Program-made: the position numbers and the translations under genes
In this document: positions 34,327 to 42,620 of the stretch, piece by piece
Numbering within the stretch: the first letter of the stretch is position 1
Layout: every line of letters starts with the position of its first letter
The notes under the pieces: model-generated
Databases searched by the model: none
Seen by the model: only the letters and a program-made list of their open reading frames with translations
What the model was told of the DNA's origin: nothing
Source: Arthrobacter sp. StoSoilB20
GTDB lineage: Bacteria; Actinomycetota; Actinomycetes; Actinomycetales; Micrococcaceae
Length of the DNA: 64,000 nt
NCBI RefSeq assembly: GCF_019977295.1
Contig: NZ_AP024651.1
Coordinates: 2,170,001 to 2,234,000, forward strand
Direction of reading: 5' to 3'

Positions 34327-35286
34327 TTATTCGACGCTCGACTTTCGGATCTGGCGGTAGAGAAGGACCGACACCACGACGAGGGTGACCGTCATGAGGA
34401 AGGCGATGGCCACGCCCGGGCCTGTTTGGAAGTTCTGGAACACCGTGCGGTAAGCCAGAACCACGAGGGACGTAGTCGCGTCGACGGGACCGCCACCGGT
34501 GAGCAGGTAAATGGTGGGGAAGTCATTGACACAGAAGATCGTCATAAGGATCCAGCTGATATAGGTGGAGCGGGCGATCAGCGGCAGCGTGATTTGGCTA
34601 AGCTGCTGCCAGCGACTGGCGCCATCCATGCTGGCAGCTTCGTAAACGGAAGTGTCGACGGAAGCCAGGGCGGAGGACGTCATCATCATCATGAACGGGA
34701 AGCTGACCCACACCTTGAAGATCATGACGGTAATGGCGGCCAAGGCAGGGTCGGCCAGAAACAGGGGGGTACCCAGGCCCAAGCTGCGAAACAGGGCGGG
34801 AACGGGACTGTCAGGCGTTGCTACCAACCAGTTCCAAGCGGCCGCGGAGACCACGATCGGCACTACCCAGGGCAGGAGCAGCAGCACCTTGAAGATTCCG
34901 TTCCCCGGGATCTTGGTACGCAACAGCAGGGCCAGCCCTATTCCGACAAGCCAGGAGCCGAACACTCCGACGACAGTGAAGAGCAAGGTGAAACGTGCGG
35001 CCTTCCAGAACGCTTCAGAGGAGAGCACGCTGGCGAAGTTTTCCACCCCGATGAAGTTGCCGGTCTCGATCAGTGAACCGTCGTGAGTAGCCTGCACTCC
35101 GGCATAGATGAGGGGATAGGCATGGATGAGTACCAGCAAAACCACCGATGGCAACAACAGCCAGAAGAAGGTCCGGCGGGTCTGCGTGCTGAGTTTGCTC
35201 TTGCGGTTTCCCGGTAGACCGGACCCGCCGGGGGCTACGCCCCTGCGGGCCCGGTCCAGGCCGGTACGTGCTGTGAACGAGGACAA
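34327..35286 (-). CDS. Carbohydrate ABC transporter permease (MalF-like)
   Basis: 319 residues with a basic N-terminus and about six hydrophobic segments. The EAA loop is VYEAASMDGASRWQQLSQIT. It pairs with the MalG-like permease encoded right after it and with the binding protein encoded 14 bases before it. Together they form a CUT1-type importer for oligosaccharides or glycosides. Confidence 0.9.
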   Translation of the reverse strand: MSSFTARTGLDRARRGVAPGGSGLPGNRKSKLSTQTRRTFFWLLLPSVVLLVLIHAYPLIYAGVQATHDGSLIETGNFIGVENFASVLSSEAFWKAARFTLLFTVVGVFGSWLVGIGLALLLRTKIPGNGIFKVLLLLPWVVPIVVSAAAWNWLVATPDSPVPALFRSLGLGTPLFLADPALAAITVMIFKVWVSFPFMMMMTSSALASVDTSVYEAASMDGASRWQQLSQITLPLIARSTYISWILMTIFCVNDFPTIYLLTGGGPVDATTSLVVLAYRTVFQNFQTGPGVAIAFLMTVTLVVVSVLLYRQIRKSSVE

Positions 35287-35300
35287 CGTTTCAGCCTTTA

Positions 35301-36626
35301 CTATTTCGTTACGGATTCGATGCCGGTCTGCAATTCACGCAGAGCGGTCTTCGCATCGGTCTTACCACCAAGGACCGTCTGCGTGAACTGGCCAAGGAAC
35401 TGACCGCCCTCTACAGCTGCCAGGTCGGCGAAGAGCCTAGTACCTTGGGCGCTGAATGACTTGGAGATCGGCTGCCAGTCTTTGATGATCTTGACGTTGT
35501 TGGCATCCTTCTGGAACTCGGGAAGTTCCGTGATGGATTTGAACACCGGCATCGCTCCGACCAAGCCCTGCTTCCACAATTCCTTCAGCTGGCCCAGGTA
35601 GTAAATCAGGAATGCTTCAGAAGACTCCTGCGACGGGGTGTTCTTGTACATCATGATGTTGTTGCCGTACGTGAGGGTTGCTTTGTCGCCATGCGGGCCC
35701 GTGAGTGGATCCGCCACCAAGATGTCACCCGTGGTGTCCCCGGCGCGAGCGGGAAGGCCGGGGGAGTGGGTGCCGAAGGCGATCTTCTTGTCCCTCCACT
35801 GGGTGGTGAGGCTGTCCTCGTTGTAGCTCAGCGCGGCCGGGTCCACGATCCCGTTGGACACGAGTTCACGGATGAACTCCACGGCCTCGACGTTACGGTC
35901 GTTAAGGGCATCCGGCTGGCCGTCCTTGGTAAACAGGCCGCCGCCGTTGTTGAGCAACATCTGGATCACGGACTGGACTCCGATGTTATTTCCCGCGCCG
36001 GCGCCGGTACCGAAGGCGAATGCTCCGATTGCCTTAAGTTTCTTGCCGGCTTCCAGCAGTGTGGGCCAGTCCTTGGGAAGCTCGGTTCCTGCCTGCTCGA
36101 AGAGTGACTTGCGGTACCAGAAGACGCGCGGGTCCAGCTGCCAGGGGATGGCGATGTAGCCCTTGTCGGACTCGAAGGGTTCGAGCACGCCGGGGAGGAA
36201 GTCATCGAACATCCCGTTCTTTTTTAATTCCGCGATGACGTTGTCGGCATAAGCGATCTGGTTCTGCTCTTCGAACTGGAAGGCCTGGAAGCCGGCGCCG
36301 GTGGACACTGCAGGCCCCGTCTTGGACGCGATGGCCGAAGAGAAGGTCTGGTAGTAGTTGGTCCATGGGATCGACTGGTAGGCAGCCTTGGCTTTTCCGC
36401 CTTCAGGTGCGTACGATTCCGTGATCTTTTTGGCTGCTTCCGTGTAGGAGGCCGGCCCCCATGGCATGTCCCAGAACTTCACTGTGGCCCCAGCGCCCGA
36501 CCCGCCGCCTTGGGAGGATCCTGCGCCGCAAGCGGCGAGAAGCGGGACTGCGGCAGCTGCGGCCGTGAGTCCGAGAAAGCCACGGCGTGAGACTGATTTC
36601 GCGGTAATGCTGTTGGGATTCATCAT
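35301..36626 (-). CDS. Sugar ABC transporter substrate-binding lipoprotein
   Basis: 441 residues from tandem ATGs at 36626, with AAGGAAAG upstream. The leader has both a twin-arginine motif (VSRRGFLGLTAAAAAVPL) and a lipobox (LLAACG), so it is a Tat-exported lipoprotein anchored outside the membrane. Family-1 extracellular binding-protein marks include VKFWDMPWGPASYTEAAKK and an aromatic-rich SIPWTNYYQTF segment. It captures the substrate for the two adjacent permeases. The ligand is not readable from sequence, but operon content suggests a plant glycoside or disaccharide. Confidence 0.9.
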   Translation of the reverse strand: MMNPNSITAKSVSRRGFLGLTAAAAAVPLLAACGAGSSQGGGSGAGATVKFWDMPWGPASYTEAAKKITESYAPEGGKAKAAYQSIPWTNYYQTFSSAIASKTGPAVSTGAGFQAFQFEEQNQIAYADNVIAELKKNGMFDDFLPGVLEPFESDKGYIAIPWQLDPRVFWYRKSLFEQAGTELPKDWPTLLEAGKKLKAIGAFAFGTGAGAGNNIGVQSVIQMLLNNGGGLFTKDGQPDALNDRNVEAVEFIRELVSNGIVDPAALSYNEDSLTTQWRDKKIAFGTHSPGLPARAGDTTGDILVADPLTGPHGDKATLTYGNNIMMYKNTPSQESSEAFLIYYLGQLKELWKQGLVGAMPVFKSITELPEFQKDANNVKIIKDWQPISKSFSAQGTRLFADLAAVEGGQFLGQFTQTVLGGKTDAKTALRELQTGIESVTK

Positions 36627-36693
36627 TGCTCTTTCCTTTTCGGACCTGGTGTCCCCGGCCCTGCTCGACGTTGAGATGGATAATTTAGAACTG

Positions 36694-37482
36694 CTAGAGG
36701 TGTGTGACCGCGGCTTCGAATTCCGCAAGGTCCGGTGCGGTGGAACCGCTGGAAGCGAGTGCTGCCAAGCGTTTCCAGGTTGCGCGGTGGGAAGATTCGT
36801 AAATTGTTGGGGCAGTCAGTGACCCCTGCGGGTCTGTTCTCTTCAGCGTTGCCGGGCGGGCCGTATCAGGAGCCGGGATCAACAAGTCGACACAACCGGC
36901 TTTGGTTAGCATCCGCACACGCACGTCGTTGTCCGAAGCGTTCGAGACGACGGCAGTTATGGTCACTGGAGCCCTTGACCCGGTGAAGGTGGCGGCAACG
37001 GTAAAGCCGTTCTTGTTGGTGCGAAGACTGCGAACGTCATCCAGGGGGCCTAGAAGCCTCGCGGCCAGCACCAGCAGTTCTGCCCCTACCTGCGCGGTCG
37101 GGATGCTGCCCCGTATATAGGCTATGACTTCAACCAGGACGCTGTCGGAGGCCGCCTGTTTGAAGGCCTCCGCCGCCTGAGGTATCGCAGGATTGGAAGC
37201 CCACCGGAAGCCCAACACCACGGGTACGGCCTTGCTGGCCGCGAGTCTTTCAAGAGACTGCGTCTCGCCTGGTTCCGGCGCGATCACCGCGACGCCGGCC
37301 GCACCCTTGGTGATGGTTTCGGCGGCTCGATGCGCCCAACCATTCGTGCCGGTCACGCCCTGCAACGTTGCCGTATCCGCCTGTCCCGGTGCCAAGGACA
37401 TGGGCAGGGAAGCAACGACAGATGCGACGTCGCCCGTTTCAGCGGCCCCGTTGTCCGCATGGACGCCGAATGTGGCTTTCAT
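36694..37482 (-). CDS. Hypothetical protein, possibly a Gfo/Idh-like relative
   Basis: 262 residues from ATG 37482, which overlaps the dehydrogenase stop (ATGA) and has a GGAGG site. I do not recognise a family with confidence. VVLGFRWASNPAIPQAAEAF, then SDSVLVEVIAYIRGSIPTAQ, followed by a hydrophobic LLVLAARLLGPLDDVRSLRT and beta strands, parallels the C-terminal half of Gfo/Idh proteins. The N-terminus lacks the G-x-G-x-x-G loop. It may be a non-catalytic partner of the upstream dehydrogenase, comparable to small subunits in other glycoside-oxidising systems; that is inference. Other roles remain open. Confidence 0.6.
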   Translation of the reverse strand: MKATFGVHADNGAAETGDVASVVASLPMSLAPGQADTATLQGVTGTNGWAHRAAETITKGAAGVAVIAPEPGETQSLERLAASKAVPVVLGFRWASNPAIPQAAEAFKQAASDSVLVEVIAYIRGSIPTAQVGAELLVLAARLLGPLDDVRSLRTNKNGFTVAATFTGSRAPVTITAVVSNASDNDVRVRMLTKAGCVDLLIPAPDTARPATLKRTDPQGSLTAPTIYESSHRATWKRLAALASSGSTAPDLAEFEAAVTHL

Positions 37483-38564
37483 GCTGCGGCCTCCTGTCGT
37501 TTCAGTGCCGCCGACGCCGCTGCGTCGGCTATTGCGAGTGCGAATTGCAGGTCTTGGATCAGAGTGTCGGCGCTTGGAGGACTGGCTTCGCCCCGCGCCA
37601 GGAGCGCAAGGAACTGCCATTCCGCCTCGTAACCATTGGCATCAAAAGGGCCAAAGACCTGGGTCTTCTCGCCGTCCGATATTTCGGCCACAGCCGAGCC
37701 GGCCTGCACGTAGGAGGGTGTGAAAGTCACCCTAAGGGATTTCGTGTCACTGAATGCTTCGAAGGTCCATTCGGGTTCCCAGCTGTCGGACATGACGGCC
37801 TGCAGATCAACGTTCCGGCCGTCGGCCTGGGCAAGTATGAGGTAGCCGAATGGCTCCAGGGCCTCGGCGCAAAGTACCTCGAGATCAGTAAAAGAAGGGA
37901 CGAAGCGGCGCACCAACGGAAGGTCATGGATCGCCAGTCCCATGACTCCTCCACGGATCGAGTTCTCCAGAACGGTTGGGTCGCGGAGGTCAGGGGCGGC
38001 CGGGGGAGTGACCGGCCGGTTGATAACTTCCGTGGCGAAATCCTCAAAGCGAGGATTAGGAGGCAATACGATTGATGACCGCAAGGTGTGTGCTGTGTCG
38101 GCCAGGTCGCCCCAGGCTTCCTCCGCTGCTTTCCACCCAGGGTCGAAGGTATGCATCGCGCCCACAATGATCGGTACGCCGGTCTCGGTCGAAACTTCCG
38201 AGATTCGGGCCGCTTCTTCGCCGCTCATGGCAAAGGGCTTTTCGCAAAGGATCGCGCGCTTGCCAGCCCGGCATGCAGCGATAACTTGTTCGGCATGGAA
38301 CTGGTGAGGGCTGCAGATCACCACTACCTCGACCTCAGGGTCAGCCAGCAGTTTCTGGACGCTGGTGGAAAAACGTGCGCCGACCCGGCCGGCAACTGAT
38401 TCAGCAATGCCCGCGTCGACATCCATGACATGGGCCACAAAGAACGTGTGGGTGAGCCGGGCCAAGGTGGGCAGGTGAATTGCCTGCGTGACAGGACCTG
38501 CTCCCAGTATTCCAACTCCTAAGGGCGGCGGGGCTGTTGTCTCCTGCTGTTCGACAGCGGACAT
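37479..38564 (-). CDS. Gfo/Idh/MocA family oxidoreductase
   Basis: 361 residues. The start was chosen at ATG 38564 (MSAVEQQETTAPPPLG): the preceding in-frame ATG at 38570 touches the GAGGAG ribosome site directly, and the duplicated copy at 41657 has ATT in its place. Domain marks are GVGILGAGPVTQAIHLPTLA (NAD loop), VVICSPHQFHAEQVI, AILCEKPFAMSGEEAARI (EKP) and MGLAIHDLPLVRRFVPSF. Probably an NAD-dependent sugar or glycoside dehydrogenase. It is the first gene of the twelve-gene operon, behind the promoter segment with the AAACAGCTGTTT operator. Confidence 0.88.
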   Translation of the reverse strand: MSAVEQQETTAPPPLGVGILGAGPVTQAIHLPTLARLTHTFFVAHVMDVDAGIAESVAGRVGARFSTSVQKLLADPEVEVVVICSPHQFHAEQVIAACRAGKRAILCEKPFAMSGEEAARISEVSTETGVPIIVGAMHTFDPGWKAAEEAWGDLADTAHTLRSSIVLPPNPRFEDFATEVINRPVTPPAAPDLRDPTVLENSIRGGVMGLAIHDLPLVRRFVPSFTDLEVLCAEALEPFGYLILAQADGRNVDLQAVMSDSWEPEWTFEAFSDTKSLRVTFTPSYVQAGSAVAEISDGEKTQVFGPFDANGYEAEWQFLALLARGEASPPSADTLIQDLQFALAIADAAASAALKRQEAAA

Positions 38565-38715
38565 GTACATCTCCTCATTGATCTGAACACTTGCGTCACA
38601 GGGTGTGGGCTACGCCACCCGAAAAGACATCGTGCGTTTACTTTTCACTAAATATAAACAGCTGTTTTGGATTTGGCAAGACGGGAGCAGGATGGGATAC
38701 CCAGAAAGGGAAGAG
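38546..38715. repeat. Duplicated promoter segment, copy A
   Basis: 170 bases matching 41639-41808 at 136 of 170 positions in an ungapped comparison. It includes the first codons and ribosome site of the Gfo/Idh gene and the spacer upstream of it. It ends in a purine-rich AAGGGAAGAG that, in copy B, sits just before the TetR start. No TetR gene follows here. Confidence 0.85.
38656..38667. promoter_or_regulatory. Operator palindrome of the glycoside operon
   Basis: AAACAGCTGTTT, perfectly symmetric, 92 bases upstream of the Gfo/Idh start. The copy B equivalent is AAACAGATGTTT. Conservation within a diverged duplicate supports binding by the TetR protein encoded at 41814. Confidence 0.6.
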
Positions 38716-38884
38716 AAACACCCGCAAGTCGCAGAGCCCCTCGGGCTCTACTGCGTGTGTGCGGTAAGTGAGCAGCCGGCTTCAGGTAGGTTGACCCGAG
38801 GTGTCGAGTGGCGTTTCGGCACTGGCCGGATAACATATCGGTCACGCTGCATCGAAAGTGGAATCCTTGACCCGCGGACGTGAT

Positions 38885-38919
38885 GAGGACGCAGGGTCAC
38901 GGCCTGACCCTGCGTCCTC
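38885..38919. terminator. Terminator hairpin of the GH116 gene
   Basis: GAGGACGCAGGGTCA pairs perfectly over 15 bases with TGACCCTGCGTCCTC around a 5-base loop. It lies 31 bases past the GH116 stop and separates that gene from the promoter of the next operon. Confidence 0.75.
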
Positions 38920-38949
38920 TGTTGGTGCACGTGCGTTAGATGTGCGCTG

Positions 38950-41622
38950 TCATTGGCGGCGGGCCGATGCGTATGTGTCCCAGGCGGCCAGTGCCCGGAC
39001 GTAGTAGGCCGCCCGGTAGGTGGTGGTGTCGTAGCCGTTCCATGCCTCGGGGGTGTTGAAGGCGAAGGCGCCACCTGCGGCGGCGGTGGGGCTGTATATC
39101 TGGTGCACCAGGCCCTCTGCGAGCTCGTTGCCGTCGGCGACAAGGTCGGGGCGTCCGAGCCGTCGGCCTTCCCGGATGAGCGTTCCGGCAAACTCGAAGT
39201 TCGTCCCGGTCCACACCTCCGCGGCTTGGAAGCCCAGTTCCCTGGGCCGGCCGGGTATTACCGGGTAGGGCTTGCCGCCGATCGGGACGAGGTTCGGCGC
39301 TCCAAGCATGTGCCCTGTGGAGTCCTTCACCTGCGTGAGATGGTCGAAGGTGTTGGTCAGGTGAGCGGTCACGCGTTCGGGCGGGTTGATGTCGGGCAGC
39401 CCGAGTTGCTCGGCCACGTGCTGGGGCCACAGCACGTCGACGAAGACGTCCGTGGACCTCGCGCCTGCGTCGGTGAACTTGTAGTAGCTTCCGGTCCAGA
39501 AGGCGGACTCGTATGCCTCTAGGGAAGCCGCCCGCGTGTTGTTGAGGGTGTCGACATCAACCGTCGAGGCTTCGGAGATGCCGAGCCGCTTGGCGTCCTC
39601 GGTAGCGGCTGCCATGATGTCCGCGGCCAGGATGTACAGGCCCGAGGTGTAGACCCCGTGTACTCCGCCAGATTGCCCCATCACGTCGTAGGTGCTGGCG
39701 AAGGTGGCCGGCTCCGTGGGCAGCGTGTCGCCCTGCGGTATTCGGGGTAGAACGTCGTGTGTCCAAAGGCGGAGCATTGCCGGGTATGCGTCGCGCAACA
39801 GGGAATCGTCGCCGGAGCTGCGATACGCTCCGTAGGCGCGGATCAGGTATTTGACCGGACGGTCGAAGAAGGTGGTTTCGGGTGTGGCTGGGCTGGTTGA
39901 GGTCTCCCATAGCAGCCAAGGCGCGCTCAGGTGCCACCAGCTATAGCCCTCGACCGGGGGGTTGAAGCCGGGGCTGCCGGGCACTCGGCCGTTAGGGTCT
40001 TGGGCAATCATCTCGGAGGTCGCGCGGACCCAGTCGGCTTCGATGGAGGGAAACAGCTCACGCAGGGCGATGGCCATCTGGCCTTGGACATCGAGCTCCC
40101 CGGCGTCGGCCCAGCCACCACCAGTGAGCGTGTGGAACAGGTGGGTGCCGGGGACGGCCGAGCCTGGTCGGGGCGCTCCGGTCTGGTGTGGGCTGGAGAC
40201 GAGGCCCGATTCCCAGAAGGAGCCGTTGAACGTGAGCTGACTGAGTTCGTTCAGGGCGGCCATGCGGATCGCGGGCGACACGGTGTCATCGAATGCCACC
40301 GGCTTCCACCAGCGTTCCACCGCTTCCTCTGCCTCGTCTCGGCGTGTGAGGTTCCGCGCAGCAATGGCGAAGCCCTGGTTGCCGGGATAGCTGCCGGCGA
40401 CGTAGTTGTTTTGTTCGTCTTGACGGGCTCCGTAGAAGGAGGTGTAGCGCCTCATCCAGGATGTGTCGCCCTCAGTACCGAACGTGATCTGTGGGAAGTC
40501 CCAGGCCAGGACGAAGCGAACGGTTTGCGTTTTATTAGGTGGCAGGTTCATCTCGACTGCGAGGGCGCTGGCGGAGTTGCTGTCGTCGAGGGCAGAGTTG
40601 GGGAGGCTGCCGGTTGCGCTGAAGGGGGTGTAGATGTCGGAGCCGTCGCCGTCGGCGTTCCAGGAAGTTGCGTACGAGACTCGCTGTCCGGGTTCACTTC
40701 GCACGGCAGTCGTCCACTCGCTGTTCTGTGAGTCTGCGGTGTTGGTGGGGCTGGATGCGCCTAGGGTGATGCCGGTGATTTTGTTCCGGTGATCGACGGT
40801 CTCGTGGCTGGTGAAGCCCGTGCGGACGCTAGGCACGGGGCTGGGGGTGTTCTGCACCGTGGCGCCCACGTGAGCTGGAGCGTTGGGGAAGGTGAACATG
40901 GTCGACACGTTCGTCGGCTTGCTCGTTTCGTTTTTAAGTTCCACATCGAAGTAGGCCACGGGTTGGGAGGAGGACTCGTCGTTGCCGGCCACGATGGGTG
41001 TCCAGAACGTTGTTGACACGGATGTGGAGGGTACGGGGTCGGCGTAGTCGATGCGGCCGTAGGGGTAGAGCGCGCTGTATGTTCCGCTCCCAGCATCCAG
41101 GGTCGACCATGCAGGGAGGACGGACCCGAACTCGGAGCTGTTGACGGCGAGCGTCTTGGTCGTGGCGGTTTGGCCTGGCTGCTGTTCACGGATGTGGATG
41201 GCGGCCTGAGGCAGGATGCGCTTTTCGTAGTTCGTGTTTGTCGATCCGCCCATGTTCCACGGACCGAAGGTCCCGGCCTGGTTGATCATGAACGAACCTG
41301 CCCCGAGTCCACCCAGCGGAATCCCCAGGCCGGGCTGAGCCATGGGATTGCCGAGCTGGAACGGCGAGGTATTGGGTTCGGAGGTATCACCTGCACAGGC
41401 TTGCCAGACGTGAGGGCTGCATGGGGTGCTTCCAATGACTCCGAGAGGCCGCTGGTATGCGGCCTCACCCAAGGCCGAGTGTCCCGCCGGTTCCGCAGCG
41501 GGCGCGGGCGGCGGTGACGCCAGGGCTGGTGCGATGGTTGTGGCGGCTATGCCCGCCGCAGCAACGACGGCAACTAAGCGCAGGCTTAGGCCGTGGGTTG
41601 TAAACAAGGTTGGCTTTTTCAT
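38950..41622 (-). CDS. Secreted GH116-type glycosidase (glucosylceramidase-like)
   Basis: 890 residues with a signal peptide (LRLVAVVAAAGIAATTIAPA). The GBA2-like N-terminal domain starts with GLGIPLGGLGAGSFMINQAG. The catalytic (alpha/alpha)6 domain holds FNGSFWESGLVSSP, STYDVMGQSGGVHGVYTSGL with the likely acid/base aspartate, SAFWTGSYYKF, QAAEVWTGTNFEFAGTLI and the closing TPEAWNGYDTTTYRAAYYVR. GH116 enzymes cleave beta-glucosides or beta-xylosides with retention. Here it would act outside the cell. The gene sits between two copies of a 170-bp regulatory segment and has a coupled leader ORF. Its ribosome site is poor, which fits coupling. Confidence 0.85.
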   Translation of the reverse strand: MKKPTLFTTHGLSLRLVAVVAAAGIAATTIAPALASPPPAPAAEPAGHSALGEAAYQRPLGVIGSTPCSPHVWQACAGDTSEPNTSPFQLGNPMAQPGLGIPLGGLGAGSFMINQAGTFGPWNMGGSTNTNYEKRILPQAAIHIREQQPGQTATTKTLAVNSSEFGSVLPAWSTLDAGSGTYSALYPYGRIDYADPVPSTSVSTTFWTPIVAGNDESSSQPVAYFDVELKNETSKPTNVSTMFTFPNAPAHVGATVQNTPSPVPSVRTGFTSHETVDHRNKITGITLGASSPTNTADSQNSEWTTAVRSEPGQRVSYATSWNADGDGSDIYTPFSATGSLPNSALDDSNSASALAVEMNLPPNKTQTVRFVLAWDFPQITFGTEGDTSWMRRYTSFYGARQDEQNNYVAGSYPGNQGFAIAARNLTRRDEAEEAVERWWKPVAFDDTVSPAIRMAALNELSQLTFNGSFWESGLVSSPHQTGAPRPGSAVPGTHLFHTLTGGGWADAGELDVQGQMAIALRELFPSIEADWVRATSEMIAQDPNGRVPGSPGFNPPVEGYSWWHLSAPWLLWETSTSPATPETTFFDRPVKYLIRAYGAYRSSGDDSLLRDAYPAMLRLWTHDVLPRIPQGDTLPTEPATFASTYDVMGQSGGVHGVYTSGLYILAADIMAAATEDAKRLGISEASTVDVDTLNNTRAASLEAYESAFWTGSYYKFTDAGARSTDVFVDVLWPQHVAEQLGLPDINPPERVTAHLTNTFDHLTQVKDSTGHMLGAPNLVPIGGKPYPVIPGRPRELGFQAAEVWTGTNFEFAGTLIREGRRLGRPDLVADGNELAEGLVHQIYSPTAAAGGAFAFNTPEAWNGYDTTTYRAAYYVRALAAWDTYASARRQ

Positions 41623-41657
41623 AGGACTGCTATCTCGTGCTGTTCGAGAGCGGACAT
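41619..41657 (-). CDS. 12-codon leader ORF coupled to GH116
   Basis: An ATG with a GAGGAG ribosome site six bases upstream opens MSALEQHEIAVL and stops at TGA overlapping the GH116 ATG (ATGA). The first eight residues mirror the Gfo/Idh N-terminus MSAVEQQE, so this is a relic of the duplicated Gfo/Idh start. It probably delivers ribosomes to the GH116 start, which lacks a good site of its own. Confidence 0.55.
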   Translation of the reverse strand: MSALEQHEIAVL

Positions 41658-41808
41658 GTAAATCTCCTCATTGATCTGAACATCTGCCTGACTGGATGTG
41701 CTCTAGGCCACCCAAAAAGAAACCGATCGATTCGGTTTCGCCAAACATAAACAGATGTTTCTGATTTGGCAAGAGGGTCATAGGATGGGACACCAAGGAA
41801 GGGAAGAG
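41639..41808. repeat. Duplicated promoter segment, copy B
   Basis: The counterpart of 38546-38715. It lies between the GH116 gene and the divergent TetR gene and ends six bases before the TetR ATG. An extra inverted repeat, AAACCGA-TCGAT-TCGGTTT at 41720-41738, is present only in this copy. Confidence 0.85.
41749..41760. promoter_or_regulatory. Operator palindrome upstream of TetR and GH116
   Basis: AAACAGATGTTT, five-base symmetric arms, matching the site at 38656-38667. It is placed to control both the TetR gene and the divergent GH116 gene. Confidence 0.55.
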
Positions 41809-41813
41809 GTGGA

Positions 41814-42494
41814 ATGTCAGTTTCACTCACGAGCCGAGGCCCGTATAAGAAGGGTGTCCAACGGCGTCAAGAAATCGTCGATGCCGCTGCGCGTGTATTC
41901 GCCAGGCACGGCTATCACGCGGGTTCTCTGCGTCACATAGCCGAGGAAGTTGGCGTAACCGGAGCGGCTTTAATCCGCTACTTCGGCAGCAAGGAAGGAC
42001 TGCTGGTAGCGGTTCTACGCCGCTGGCAGGAGGAGTCGTCCCATTGGCAAGGGCCTCACACGGGTCTTGAACACATCCGGGCGCTGATCCCACTCATGCG
42101 GTACCACGTAACGCACCGCGGGTTCATCGAACTTTTTCTGACCCTGAGCACCGAGGCCTCAAACCCGGACCATCCCGCCCGCGGATTTATCGTCAAGCGT
42201 TACGAAGAAGCGCTCCACGGATTCAATCGGCAGCTGAGCATTGCCCGTGACGCCGGCGATATCCTGCCGCTTACTGATGATGCCATCGATTTGGAGTCGC
42301 GCTCCTTGATCGCACTCATGGACGGGATGGAGCTCCAGTGGCTGCTCAATCCCGACCTCGACCTTGTCACCAAATTCCAGGCACAGGTGAACATCACCAT
42401 CTCCCGCTGGACCGGAAGGAGCATCGAAGAAGTCACGCTTGAGACAGAGACATGGCTGGAACGCGTGAACTCCGGGCGCGATGCCGCGATGTGA
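41814..42494 (+). CDS. TetR family regulator of the GH116/Gfo-Idh modules
   Basis: 226 residues from ATG 41814 with a GAAGAGGTGG ribosome site. After SLTSRGPYKKG comes the helix-turn-helix (GYHAGSLRHIAEEVGVTGAA then LIRYFGSKEGLLVAVL). The effector domain includes the DGMELQWLLNPDLD motif shared with the TetR proteins at 18536 and 50911. It is divergent from the GH116 gene across copy B of the repeated segment. The same palindrome lies ahead of the twelve-gene operon, so one repressor probably governs the extracellular glycosidase and the intracellular pathway together. Confidence 0.88.
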   Translation: MSVSLTSRGPYKKGVQRRQEIVDAAARVFARHGYHAGSLRHIAEEVGVTGAALIRYFGSKEGLLVAVLRRWQEESSHWQGPHTGLEHIRALIPLMRYHVTHRGFIELFLTLSTEASNPDHPARGFIVKRYEEALHGFNRQLSIARDAGDILPLTDDAIDLESRSLIALMDGMELQWLLNPDLDLVTKFQAQVNITISRWTGRSIEEVTLETETWLERVNSGRDAAM

Positions 42495-42620
42495 AACATC
42501 TGCCTGAGATTTTTCGTGGGGGAAGCAAGTCAAGCACAGGAATGTCCTCCTCACCTCGGAGGAAAGGTTCTCAGAGGTTCGGTCATTCTTTAGCGCTTCA
42601 GGGTGTGTGAACGGCTTCTG

